A stretch of 64,000 nt of DNA from Amborella trichopoda. Lineage: Eukaryota; Streptophyta; Magnoliopsida; Amborellales; Amborellaceae. Shown here piece by piece: positions 32,871 through 44,449 of the stretch; the stretch's first letter is position 1; each line of letters opens with the position of its first letter. The notes beneath the pieces are model-generated. The model searched no databases. It saw only the letters and a program-made list of their open reading frames with translations, and had not been told where the DNA came from. The stretch is taken from NCBI RefSeq assembly GCF_000471905.2, contig NW_006500031.1:3031331-3095330 (forward strand). The letters are read 5' to 3'. Made by a program: the position numbers and the translations under genes.

Positions 32871-33639
32871 CATTATAACAATTCTTTTACATCCATTGGC
32901 TATGATCTATTCTTTATTTTGAGATTCAAAATAAAAATTATCCATGACAGTAGGACCCGAACAAGTCTGAATCGTCATCTATCACATAATAGAGGCAAAA
33001 GAAAAGTTAAGCATAGCTTCAACTTTGTCTACAATAGTAAGCTACTTCAGATTCACTTCTCCATGATCACATTACAATGACCTCTCTAAATTTAGCCAAT
33101 AACAATGAAAAAATGCTGATACTGCCGCAACTTTCATGTTCTCAAAAAAAATAACGCAGCATTGAATTCCTACCTAAAACATTGTTTTATACTTGGTTCT
33201 CAAAATAAAGTTTTTTCGAATCAATAAGAAAATCGTTGTCTTTCAACAAATAGAACAACCACAATTGCATATTATTTTAGATTGAAGAATTGGCGTATGA
33301 TTTTACATGAGAGTACAATAGCTCGGAGAGAGAGAGATGCCCAAATCTAATATCAAACTACAACAAAGCACATGTCATTTGCAGTGTGTAATTTTTACAT
33401 AGCCACAATGCTTCAAGGTACATATCAACATACATAAACATATCAAAATATATGAATGTATAATACCCAAGCAGATGTTCATCAGTGTCTCCGCCTTATA
33501 AATTCTAGATCTAACATTTATATCATCAATGTTATGTATATGTAACATGCACAACTTGTACTTTTGATTATAGAATCTTTTATAAATCAACATATGTAGT
33601 TACAAAATTTCCCACTAGCTTTGAGAGAAGGCGTGCCAC
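32871..33639. other. No recognisable gene
   Basis: AT-rich intergenic or transposon-flank DNA with a short GA run near 33,320. The missing 3' end of the Mutator-like element probably lies here, but no terminal repeat was identified. Confidence 0.4.
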
Positions 33640-33871
33640 TAGTAGGTGCTCCAATACAAAGTAAACACTAAAAAAAGACCAACAAAGTGAAAAGGGCCCA
33701 AAAATGATATGCCTTCAAATATTAACTTAACATGTTGCCTTATTGTGACTAGGTGCACTACACTTACTACAATGGATAGGCCGCACTTCAAACTCTTGTA
33801 ACTTGATGTGCTTCTTTCTAAGACATACAAGAGGGCATCTTGAGTGAGGTGGAAGCATCTTTACTTCACGT
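33640..33871 (-). pseudogene. Mutator-like (MuDR) transposase, C-terminal zinc knuckle
   Basis: Minus strand: MLPPHSRCP, then RPIHCSKCSAPSHNKATC, a CxxC-x4-H-x4-C knuckle of the kind that ends plant MURA transposases. It continues the transposase at 38,976-41,090 across the copia element inserted between them. The two parts together give SWIM domain then zinc knuckle, the normal order. Decayed. Confidence 0.75.
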
Positions 33872-34106
33872 TGATAAGTATGGAAGATCTGTGTACTTCA
33901 TTCATCTCAAGAGGGTGATATATCTATGAATATAGTATCATAATCCCTTGATATTTGGGGATTGTACAACAAGTATTACCAAATACGATTTATCCATATC
34001 TTTACAACAAGAAAACCATGGCAGATATGATGTATACAAATCTATACAATAAGGAAACTTCTAAAAAGAACAGTCATGAGCTGAAAAACCAGAAAACCAG
34101 CTAACA
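33872..34106 (-). repeat. C2 3' LTR
   Basis: Plus-strand TGATAAG...CTAACA, that is TGTTAGCTGG...CTTATCA on the coding strand. Adjacent on the right is ctcccccctcaag, the complement of a polypurine tract (34,107-34,119). Confidence 0.9.
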
Positions 34107-34299
34107 CTCCCCCCTCAAGTTTGAGTGTGAATGTCGAAAACAACCAACATGTTAATTAGGGAGAGAAATTTTGCTATGCCCAAAGCTCTGGTGAAAATAT
34201 AAGCAAGATGATGGTTGGTTCAAACATAGGATGTTCACATGATGCCAAATTGAATCTTGTCTTTGATGAAATGACTATGTATTTCGATTTGTTTTATGC

Positions 34300-35950
34300 G
34301 CTCATGGAATATGGGATTCGCGACTACGTAAAGAGCAGCTTAATTATCACAAAATAAGATGGCTAGTCTTGGATGATGGACACCTAAGTCACGAAAAAGG
34401 AAACAGAGCCATGTAATTTCACAACTTGCAGATGCCATGGCACGATACTCTACCTCAGCAAAAGAACAAGAGATTGTGTGTTGTTTTTCATCTTCCAGGA
34501 TAATAGAGAGTTGCCTAACATGGAAAGATATCCAGTGGTGGAGCAATGTGTATCTTGATAGCTTGCTCAGTCAGAGTCGTAGAAGACTCGTGGTTGGAAG
34601 GCTCTAGCAGAGGATATGAGTAAACGTTGACCTGAAGAGACTTGCAAATAGCGAACTAGGCGCAGAGCTGCGGTAAGATGTGGTTTGGGAGGTTGGCTCA
34701 TATACTAGTTAAGGATGTGAATAGGATAGACAATGTCTGCCCTGGTGATGGTCAAGTATATGAGCCGACCAATGAGTCTCTAATAGATAGTAGGATCAAA
34801 TAGAGGGGCACCATCAGTGGCATTGAGTTTGTGGTGTTGTTTCACGGGTAGATGAACAGGGTGTGCCCTAAAAGTCCTAATTCCTCAATAATCTCCAAGG
34901 TGTATTTGCGTTGGGAGATGTAGTTGCTCTTCTTGGAGCAGGCAACCTCAATTCTAAGGAAATACTAAAAGAGCTCGAGATCTTTTAAGTTGAAATGTCG
35001 ACGAAAGAATTTCTTGAGGGACGTGATGGCACGTTGTTGCTGGTAACAATGATGTCATCCTGATACACGAGAACGATGGTAAACTCATAATGTTTTCGAT
35101 GTGTGGAGAGGGAATGGTCGGCTTTAGAGTGGAAAAAACCAGTATCGATGAGGCCAGAAGAGAATTTCGCAAACCACTGTCGAGAAGCATGTTTAGGACC
35201 ATAAAGAGATTTGTGTAAGCGATAGACTCGTTTCTCAACCTATCGACAAAATTCTGGTGGAAGAGCCATATACACTTCTTCGTTCAAGTCCTTACGTAGG
35301 AAACCATTTTGGACATCAAGTTGATGTATGGGCCAATTTCGAACAGAAGAAATGGCAAGCAAGCATCATACTGTCACTAGCTTGGCAACTGGGGAGAAGG
35401 TCTCATGGTAATCCAAGCCATCTCGTTGGGTGTAACCCTTGGCAATGAGACGTGCTTTATATCGCTCAACAATGTCATCTGACTGATATTTAACTTTGTA
35501 GACCCATTTGCAACCAATGGGATTTTTGTTAGGAGGCAAGGTGGTGATTGTCTAAGTTTTATTTTTCTCAAGGGCTTGGAATTCATTTTGCATTGCTTCC
35601 TGCTATTTCGGGTCTTGCACAGCTTGGAAAAAGAAGTGGGTTCTGGAATCGACGAGACAGCTAAAACAAAATTGTAGTAGGACAAAGATAAATGCTCATC
35701 AGAGACAAATTGAGAGAGTGGATATCGAGTACCTTTTGTGGGTCAAGTTGTAGAACTCGTCGTTGGAGAAGTAGGCAACATGGCATGAGAACAATAGAAA
35801 TCCTGAAGGTAAGATGGTGGACGATGAGAGTGTTGTGATTTGCGAACATTTGTGGAAGGTAGTAGAGAAGGGGTGTTATGAAGTGTTTGTTCTTGAATGA
35901 CTTGGGATGGAGCAGAAAGGTTATCAATTGTTCCCAAAGAATCATTAGAA
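34300..35950 (-). mobile_element. C2: reverse transcriptase and RNase H region
   Basis: Minus-strand blocks include IAYTNLFMVL region sequence with a KHASRQWF-type motif, TIVLVYQDDIIV (catalytic DD with YQDD), and at 34,546-34,340 AEVEYRAMASASCEITWL, the copia RNase H signature (AE.EYRA). Fossil. Confidence 0.85.
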
Positions 35951-36119
35951 ATGGTTAGTAGTGGTTCCTGAACTGGTTGTGGGGATTCCAAAGGTCGAGG
36001 TGGAGATGGCAGAGATGATGAAGTAGTAGGGTGTAGGTTATTTGAAGGATGGGGGTAATCAAAGGCTGGTGGTAGATCAAGTATAGGTACAGGTAGAAAG
36101 GACATGGATTGTGTGGAGA

Positions 36120-37294
36120 GCTGATTGACAGGAGTAAAAACAAAAATGATCTCCTAAAAAACATCACGGCTAGTAAAAAGTTTCAAAAACACGATATCAT
36201 TTTTTGCCATGAGGATATCCAACAAACACACATTTTTGGGTCCGTGCATTAAATTTATCTCGATTTAAAGCTAGAGTGGTGGCGTCGCAGAGACATCCAA
36301 AAACCCGCAAATGATTATAGGTTCAAGGTTTATGGAAAAGAGCCTCATAAGGGGACTTGTTTGATAATAAGGATGTGAGAATGTGATTTATTAAATATGT
36401 GGTTTTAAGAATGCATTCACCCCAAAAACTAAGGCGTAGGTGTCCTTGGAAACGCAAGGCTCATGTCATTTCAAGGATGTGACGGTGTTTACACTCAGCA
36501 ACGCTATTTTGTTGCGGAGTCACAAGACAACTGTGTTGCTGAAAGGCCCCGTGTTCTTAAAAAAATTGGCATTTGTTAGTTGAAAAAAATTCAAAGCCAT
36601 TATCTGTTCGAATTTGTTTAATTTTGCAATTGAATTGGGTATAGACAAGAGCAAAAAAATATTTTAATAAAGATTGTGTTTCATATTTTGTCTGCATAAG
36701 CAATGTCCAAGTACATCGTGAAAATCATCCACAATTGTCAAAAAATAACAAGCTCCACAGTGAGAAGTTGTGGAGTAGCCACCCCAAATATTACAATGTA
36801 TAAGATCAAAAGGCGCATGTGAGGAGATAGAACTAGAAGTAAAAGGTAAAACGAGTTTGCTTGGCTCAAGGACAAATGTCACAGTGCGAAGAATTAAAAC
36901 TAGAAATACTATTAACATTCTTGGCTAATAATTTTAAACGCGCAGAAGAAACATGGCTCAAGCGCCATTGCCAGAGCTCAAAAATTTGTAAGTTGGATGA
37001 GAGGGCCATGGAGGAATCATTAGGTGCGTGGAAGTAATAAAGGCCGCCATGTTTCTTAACTACTCCAATCGTCGTCGTCTGGGACTGGTCATGAAAAATA
37101 CAAGAATCACGAGAGAATATCACTGAACAGGCATAAGAGGTAGCGAGTTTACTGATGGATAATAAATTAATATAAGGAGTTAAGTAAAGAGATCCAATAT
37201 AAGTAACTGCAGTATGTGAGCCACTTGGGAGTTTAACAGGTGCAGTAATAGAAGTTGGTTTGTATCTGTGAAAAAGTGAGGGATCAAATATCAT
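36120..37294 (-). mobile_element. C2: GAG-pre-integrase and integrase
   Basis: The frame at 37,294-36,866 has SKLATSYACSVIFSRDSCIF, then WQWRLSHVSSARL (HxxxH-like) and SFNSSHCDICP, the HHCC zinc-binding region. PFDLIHCNIWGGYSTTSHCG starts the integrase core. Fossil. Confidence 0.85.
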
Positions 37295-37365
37295 GTAATC
37301 TGAAGCTCATGTGTCAACTATCCAAGTGTTATGAGAAATTGGAATTGGAGTTGAAAAGGAGTTAC

Positions 37366-38419
37366 TTATGCACTACCTTCATCGAGCATGGACATCAATC
37401 GGTGATATTGGTCTGGGGTAAAAGTTTGATCAGAGGCTGCCACCTGGTTGGAAGTGAAAGATGGTTTTTCAATTACAACGGCTTTGGGTGGTGCTTTGCC
37501 GTGTTGGTAGAGCTGGTGCCTTGGTGGAAGACCATGGAGTATGTAGCACTTCTCTATGGTGTGACCCAATCAGCCACAATTATCACATTTGGGTCTGGAT
37601 CGACGAGGCCCATTTTGCTTGTTGAAGGTGTTATTGGGGTGATCAGTTGCTCGGCCATTTACTACAACAGTAGTGGAAGTTGTAAAAGCAGCAGAGTCAC
37701 CCCCATTAGATGGTGTAACAACAACTTGTCGTTGCTGTTCATCTTGAAGGACCATGGAATAGGTTCAGCTCACATTAGGGAGATGATCCATAAGAAGGTT
37801 CTATCGTCTAATGTGGTTGTATGATTCATGAAGCCCCATCAAGAATTGGGTCAAACTTTCTTGTTGTTGTTAGATGAACCACAAGAACAAGGAGGTACAG
37901 CAAGGTGTGATGCAAGTTCATCCTAGAGTGATTTAAGTTTGGTGTAGTATGCAGAAACAGTGGTGGATTCCTACAAATGAAAGGCAATGTTTTTGCAAAG
38001 CGGGAAGATTTGAGTATCATTGCTTTGAGCAAATCGATCTTTCAAATCATCCCAGATTCCTTGGGTGGTGGTCTCATACGTGACACTCTCATAAATGTCT
38101 TTGGAAACAAAATTTTGAAGCCAGTATTTAACCATATCATTATATCTCTTCCATAGTGAATAAATGGGAGAGAAAGAGGGAGGAGTGATCATAGTTCCAT
38201 CAACAAAACAAAACTTGTTTTTTGCACTCAAGGCCGTGAGGATGGCTCTGCTCCATGTTTTTCTTCGGTTAAGACATGGGAAACTAAAATGTTTATGGGG
38301 TTATTTGAATGGTGTAAGTAAAAAGGACTATTGAAATCAACAACAAGAAGTACCATGTTATTATTGGTGTTATCTGATGAAATATTTGAATCGATGGAGT
38401 TGTGTGCTTCAATGGTCAT
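37366..38419 (-). mobile_element. C2: gag
   Basis: N-terminal block SPFYLHHSNNPINILVSHVL (the copia gag start), then SAKNKFCFVDGTMITP, and a zinc knuckle CDNCG followed by GHTIEKCYILHGLPP. Fossil. Confidence 0.85.
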
Positions 38420-38725
38420 GGCAGATGAATTTGCACGAGGCTGCGGCGATCAAGTTTGAGGAGAATGCATCAATGGTTGGCAGCAGTGTGGAGGCAAAGG
38501 GTTACTATCAATAGAGGCATGTTGCAACTAAGAAGGCAGCAAGACACGTGAAGAAAACGAGAGCATTAGCCGTGGGGCTATGGGATCTCCCTTAATGGCA
38601 TTGTACTGCAATAATTGATAGAATCAAAGAGCCAGGAAACACTTGTAAATGGAGGGCTGCTACAAGGAAGACGACAACAAGACTCATGAAGTGGAGGAGC
38701 AGTAGTAGCGTGTGGATCTTAGGCA

Positions 38726-38738
38726 CGCTCTGATACCA
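38726..38738 (-). other. C2 primer-binding site
   Basis: Minus strand TGGTATCAGAGCG, complementary to the 3' end of initiator Met tRNA, directly after the LTR end (CTTGTCA). Confidence 0.9.
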
Positions 38739-38975
38739 TGACAAGTTTGGAAGATCTGTGTATTTCATTCATCCCAAGAGGGTGATATATACATGAACAT
38801 AGTATCATAATCCCTTAATATTTAGAGATTGTACAGCAAGTATTACCATATATGATTTATCCATATCTTTACAACAAGAAAACCATGGCAGATATGATGT
38901 ATACAAATCTAGACAATAAGGAAACTTCTAAAAAGAACAGTCATAAGTTGTAAAACCAAAAAACTAGCTAAGGCA
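38739..38975 (-). repeat. C2 5' LTR
   Basis: Direct repeat of 33,872-34,106 (for example gatgtatacaaatctaga, agaaaaccatggcagatatg). Starts next to the primer-binding site. Confidence 0.9.
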
Positions 38976-41090
38976 CCAGGAGGAAGTTGTCCTCACACCC
39001 ACTGCCCCGAAAGATCTATAAAGGTAACTGGTATGATAGCTTCATAATATATTTCATGATATTTTGCAACTATGAAATAATCTTTACAAAAGTCAACTGG
39101 ATCCCTATCGAGTGCTTGAAGAGCTTTATAAGCATGCTTCAAAGGCAAACCCATTATTTGCCAACCTTGGCATTCACATTCCCCTGCAATAATATTTACC
39201 ATGTAATTCATGTGATCATCACCCCTTGCTTCAAATACCACTGCATTTGCCATGGTGACCCTGACAAAAAGTGAGTTCTTTATAATCGATCTCAATTTGT
39301 CCTGAGTCGCTAGGGTAAGCATTGTAGTCCAAGTTTCAATGTCCAGGTTACGAGTGACCATTAATTTCATGATTTGCCTCCTACTTAAGTCAATAAATTG
39401 GAGAATTGGCATATCTTGAGCTTTCATAATCTATTTATCAAATAAAGTAGCCACATTCCTTGTCACTTGGCCATACCGCTTACCCAAAACAGTGATGTAG
39501 CCCAATAGTCTAATAATGCATCCATGAACAAGTTAGAGGTATCTTCATAATATGATCTAATGTCACTCATTTTATTTATAAAATCTTCCTACCTATATGC
39601 CAGTGTGCCTTCTCGAAAAGCATTGAGAATCGCCTTCTTTACATCATTATGTGCAAGTTTTACATCCCTTTTAAAATTCTTGGCAAAATGACACTCACAA
39701 AAGGCGTACTGGGCTTTATCAAAACCTGATAGACAATATCAACTAGACCACGGCATCTATTTGACACAAAAGTAACCAAACGATCTGTTCCAATAGCAAC
39801 CTTTTGAGATTCTCAAAATGATAACCAATTCAACATATACAGTAGCAAATGCAATAGGAAACATTTTTCATTTCCCATCAAGTGAGTTCGCAGCAAGTAA
39901 AGCCTAACTAGCGCGCCTTCAATGATGTCCTGACGATAAAGAAAAGTGGATGATATTCATTTTTTGAACCCATGTATTGAGACATAAAAGCTTAAGAACA
40001 GACAATGAATCTACCATCTAGGAAATACTTGTCCTAATGCATTCGTCTCCAACACATGCTTTATGTATGTAAGTAACTAGTTTTATGCCTTTCTTGCGAA
40101 CATATTTTTGTGATGGATGCTTCTTTCCCTTGCCAAACATTATGATAGAATAGCTCTAACCCATAGTCTCAAGCTAGATAATTTATGATTTTTTTAGGCT
40201 TGTAATGCACAGTGTCACTTAATTTATGCCTAATTAGAGAAGCAATAAATTTTGTGACGCTCTTTTCTGTACATTATTCTTTGTTGCAATATTATGGGAG
40301 TGCTCTTTTTTTCATGAATTGATTCTTATGATATTTATTATGCCAACCTTGGAAGCATATATCTCTCATTTGCATAGCCATCTCCCTTGTATTCCATGCT
40401 TACACGATAGCCCTCATTTTTAATGAGACAGTATAGAAAATGGTGTGCTATGACAAACTTATGAAGAGTTTCTTAAAAGGCATCAACTATTTGAAACTCC
40501 TGCCGTATCCTAGTTAGTACATCCTCATGAACTAAGTAGCCTTGGTGTATTACTTTCTTTGGTGCCAAAGTCCAAGACATTAGAGGATTGCGGGAGTCTG
40601 GCCTCTTCAATTAACCTACTATATTTATAAATGTGCAAGTGAGAAATTGAATGTAACTAAAGCATATATATGTTATTCAAGAAAGTGAATAAAACAAATG
40701 CATATTTGTACCTCATGCTAGGATTATGTGAAGTACCTCCACCCCTACATTCGCTTCCACCACATACATAAACTATTAAATCATTGTCTCCTTCATATGA
40801 ATTCAGCATCCTCTCAATATCATCGTCAATGAATAGGTTCACAATAAATCTCATATTCCCTATGAGAAAATACCTGAATGATATCTTGTGCGCATCAATT
40901 GAGAAACACTCTGTTATGTACCTTCACATCTTATCTAACCTTGTTCTACTGTTAGCAACAAAGGTACAAGCATCACCATTAATATAAGCTAAAATACATG
41001 TGATACTTGATTGGAGTTCTCCACCTTAAATACAATAAATCCATCGGTTATCACCCATTCTCTTGCGTCCTAAACAAAATTCATATTAAC
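38976..41090 (-). pseudogene. Mutator-like (MuDR) transposase, main part
   Basis: Cut-and-paste transposase of the Mutator superfamily. Read 5' to 3' on the minus strand: an N-terminal MuDR-like segment (40,987-40,657, including ENDNDLI-like EGDNDLIVYV), a decayed catalytic segment with KVAIGTDRLVTFVSNRCRGL (about 39,800-39,720), then the frame 39,427-38,993 with MLTLATQDKLR, GECECQGWQIMGLPLKHA and DPVDFCKDYF. The last is a SWIM zinc finger in which the usual third Cys (CxH) is Leu (LKH). Stops and frame changes between these blocks show that it is a pseudogene. The copia element C2 separates it from its zinc knuckle. Terminal inverted repeats were not found. Confidence 0.82.
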
Positions 41091-41434
41091 TTTCACTCCA
41101 CATAATGCATGTATAACATCTTAGCACGGACCTTGAATTTTCCCAAGCTTGGTGGGCTCAAGCTAAATTTCTATCAATAGAAGCCAAGCTTGAAAGTGCC
41201 AAGGCTTGATGGGCTTGGCTTGTGCTTAAGTCAAACTCAAGCTCGAACTCTACCACTTTTTTATCAAATTTATAAGAAAAATTTAAAAATGGGAATTAAG
41301 CAAACATTTTTCACATTCTTTGATTAAGAAAGTATGACTAATTTCATGAACTCTGTTATATTCTCCGATTCAACAAATATGATTAATTTATTAGAGCTTT
41401 TACTCCTTTTCCACAACTACCTATTAAATCAAGA
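41091..41434. other. Flank of the Mutator-like element, no gene
   Basis: Contains a segment (about 41,140-41,260) alternating AAGCTTGGTGGGCTCAAGC and CAAGGCTTGATGGGCTTGGC, a simple-repeat texture common in plant non-autonomous elements. No coding signal. Confidence 0.4.
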
Positions 41435-41943
41435 GGGAGCTTTCTATGTGACCCCATCCAAATATGTAGTATATGTAACCCCTGTTCTCCGCCATCAGAT
41501 CTGAGTAAATGGCTGATATGAACTGAGTCACAATGTCACAAGCTAGCTCTTAACCGTCAGATCTCGATCAAATAGCACGTAGTTTTTTATTTTTTATTTT
41601 TATTTTACAAATAATTTTAAAGCAAAATTTGGGCCATATATAGATCTAACAGAGGCACACATGATAAAAATAATAAAAAAAAATATTATCAGTCATAACA
41701 ATTACCATAATATCTCTGAAAATTATAAGGGCATTTTGGTCATTTATTTTTTAAAAAAATTGTATTTTATTTTTCAGGTTAGCCCTACTTTATTATGGAA
41801 CGACCAAAATTTCATCAAAATGTGTTTCGTAAAAAAAATTGAAAAATAAAGAAGTGTTTGGCGTGAAATTGTGGTATGAACAACTTAGATGTTCAATTCA
41901 GATCAAAAGGCTAAAAAGTGGGGTCACATATATGTTGTTGGGG
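41435..41943. mobile_element. TIR element, about 510 bp, non-coding
   Basis: Ends are imperfect inverted repeats. The left has TATATGTAACCCCTGTTC, then GCCATCAGATCTGAG. The right (reverse complement) has TATATGTGACCCCACTTT, then GCCTTTTGATCTGAA. Outer GGGAGC / CCCC ends frame it. AT-rich interior. It directly adjoins the chromovirus LTR at 41,948. Confidence 0.5.
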
Positions 41944-41947
41944 TTAA

Positions 41948-42514
41948 TGATGCAGTCATGCCCCAACTGATGGTTTGTGGTTGAGTCAAGAATAGTCGTA
42001 GAACCCAAGACGGAAATAAAAGGGTAATGATGTAATAAGGGGGATTATTAAGGTTGTTTTAATTTTTATTTCTTTTGATAAGAATAGGGGATGCACAGGG
42101 ACAATTAGGAGGGCATGAGTTTATGTTGTGTTTATCTTGTATCGATTGGGTTAGTTAGTTTGGGATGTAAATAGGATAAGGTTAAAATTATAGGAGTTTT
42201 ATCTTTATCATAATAGGGAGTCTTTTGGAAAAACGTGAGAGAGAAACTAGATGGCTTTGGATAAATCGCGAGGGAGAAAATAGGTACGTGATGTTAAGAG
42301 ATGGGGATAGGTTAAGAGAAAGAAAATAGGAAAGTGTTTATCTGTTTTTTTAGTCTATTTAAGAGAGATTTCCTCAATTGAATAAAAATTGGTCTCGTAA
42401 AAGAGATCATTTTGGGGGTGAATTCCCTTGCAGACTTTTGAGAGAGGGTATTTTTTCTCAACTTTCTTTCTTCTTATTGTCAATTTTCTGGTTTTATTCT
42501 CTCCCTGTATTAAT
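41948..42514 (+). repeat. Chromovirus 5' LTR
   Basis: Starts TGATGCAGtCaTGCC and shares with 45,917-46,502 long blocks such as gggtaatgatgtaataaggg and tagttagtttgggatgtaaa. A TATTTAAG promoter-like site is near 42,355. Confidence 0.9.
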
Positions 42515-42526
42515 TGGTATCAGAGC
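42515..42526 (+). other. Chromovirus primer-binding site
   Basis: TGGTATCAGAGC, complementary to initiator Met tRNA, directly after the 5' LTR. Confidence 0.9.
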
Positions 42527-42739
42527 AGGTTACGATGGCTTCAATGGAAGCATCTCTCGAAAGATTAGAGGTGTGGTTGTTGACTCATAAAGCTCAAGCC
42601 CTAGTAGAGAAAGTAGAAAACGCATGCCTTGAGCTGATAGAGTAGAAGAGCTCACGCAGATGGTCTCTCAGCTTCAGTGTAAAAGGAATTTGGAGAGTAG
42701 CATTGGAGATCAAGGCAATAAAACTAAAGGAGGTGAGGT

Positions 42740-43130
42740 ACCAATTCTTACTCGTTGTTTAATCTATTTTTCCATTTGTACTAATTATAAAGATAAAACG
42801 TGGTGTGATGTAGCACTTATAGATGCATGTCACATATTACTTGGTAGACTATAGCTTTATGATAATAATATGCTGCATAAAATTCGACCAAACACTTATT
42901 CTTTTGTTAAGGATGGTATTAATATCATACTCCACCCTATGAAGCAACTTCTTACACCCAAATCCACTAAAGATGAGAATTCAAAGTTGCTTAATGTGCA
43001 AAAATTAAAAGGGGATAGCAAGGATATGGATATGATATATATGTTGGTTGCAAAAGAAATTTTGCGCCTACTGCAATTCCTAGGTCTCTTGAACCTCTAC
43101 TTGAGATATATAAAGATTTGATGCCTGACG
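42740..43130 (+). mobile_element. Chromovirus protease region
   Basis: Blocks TWCDVALIDACHILLGRL and NTYSFVKDG match the end of gypsy protease (DACHLLLGRPW, NTYSF). Fossil. Confidence 0.7.
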
Positions 43131-43139
43131 AATTACCTA

Positions 43140-44445
43140 ATGGTCTTCCTCCAATGAGAAATATTCAACATCACATTGATTTGGTGTCTGGTTCTAGCTT
43201 ACTGAATTTGACCCATTATCGAATGAGCCCAATGGAACATGAAGAGTTGCACAGACAAGTTGTTGATTTGCTTAACAAAGGATTGATTCAATAAAGCATG
43301 CCACCATGTGCCGTCCCTGCATTATTGACTCTAAAAAAAGATGGGTCATGGAGGATGTATGTGGACAGTCAGGCAATCAACAAAATCACAATCAAGTGCC
43401 GAATTCTCATACCCAGGCTCAATGATATGTTAGATATGCTTAATAGAGCCAAGGTTTTATCAAAGATTGATTTAAGGAGTGGATATTATCAAATTCGGAT
43501 TCGTCTTAAGGATGAATAGAATGCCACATTTAAAACTCGACATGGACTATATGAGTGGCTTGTGATGTCATTCGGGCTTTCTAATGCACCAAGCACATTC
43601 ATGCACCTCATGACCGAGGTACTTTGTCCTTTTATTGGTAAATTTGTTGTGGTTTATTTTGATGATATCTTGGTTTTTAGTGCTAACTCACAAGAACATC
43701 TTAACCACTTCGAACAAATTTTTGACATGCTCAGGAAGGTATCACTTATTGTGAATTTGAACAAATGCTCATTTATGACGAACAATGTCGTCTTTCTGGT
43801 GTATGTTGTTTCATCTGAGAGAATTAAAGTGGATCAAAAAAAGGTAAATGCCATAGCTGATTGGTCAATTCCAAAGTCACTCACTGAGGTGCATTCTTTT
43901 TATGGCCTAGCGACCTTTTATCGTCGATTTATCAGAAATTTCTGCACTCTAATAGCATCAGTGACTGATTGTATGAGGGCTGGAAAGTTTTCATAGAGTC
44001 CCGCTGCTAAAAAGAACTTCACTCTAATTAAACAAAAGATGATGTAAGCACAAATACTTACCTAACCAGATTTTTCTAAAAGTGTTTGAGGTTGAAACTG
44101 ATGCGAGCATTTTAAGTCAAGAGGGGGGACCAATGGCCTTCTTTAGTGGGAAATTGAATGAGGCACGTAAGAAGTATTCGGTCTATGATCTCGAGTTTTA
44201 TGCAGTGGTGCAAGCCATGTGCTACATCTGATTCATAAGGAGATTGTTCTATACTCAAATCATGAAGCACTCCGGTATTTGAGTTCCTAGAAAAAGTTGA
44301 ATGTGCAATATGATAAGTGGATGGCCTTCCTTGAAGAATACACATTTCTATTAAAGTACAAGGTTGAAACCCAAAATAAGGCAGCTGATGCTTTAAGTAG
44401 AAGGGTAGTGTTACTTAGAACTTTGTCCATGGAAGTGTTAGGGTA
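43140..44445 (+). mobile_element. Chromovirus reverse transcriptase and RNase H
   Basis: Blocks [68 protein letters not shown] (catalytic YFDDILV), then RKYSVYDLEFYAVVQA-type RNase H sequence near 44,170-44,230. Fossil. Confidence 0.9.
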
Positions 44446-44449
44446 AGAA

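Larger units (their letters stand above)
33872..38975 (-). mobile_element. Ty1/copia element C2 (5.1 kb), inside the Mutator-like element
   Basis: Minus-strand element with both LTRs (33,872-34,106 and 38,739-38,975), a primer-binding site matching initiator Met tRNA, a polypurine tract, and parts in copia order: gag, zinc knuckle, GAG-pre-integrase, integrase, reverse transcriptase, RNase H. The short LTRs (about 235 bp) and length suit Ale-like copia lineages, though the lineage is not proven. The LTRs differ at roughly one base in ten or fewer, so it is moderately old. Broken several times. No clear 5-bp target duplication remains. Confidence 0.88.

Noticed and set aside
38971-38985. Target duplication of copia element C2
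   Set aside because: Left flank cacgt and right flank ccagg do not match. Any original duplication has decayed.
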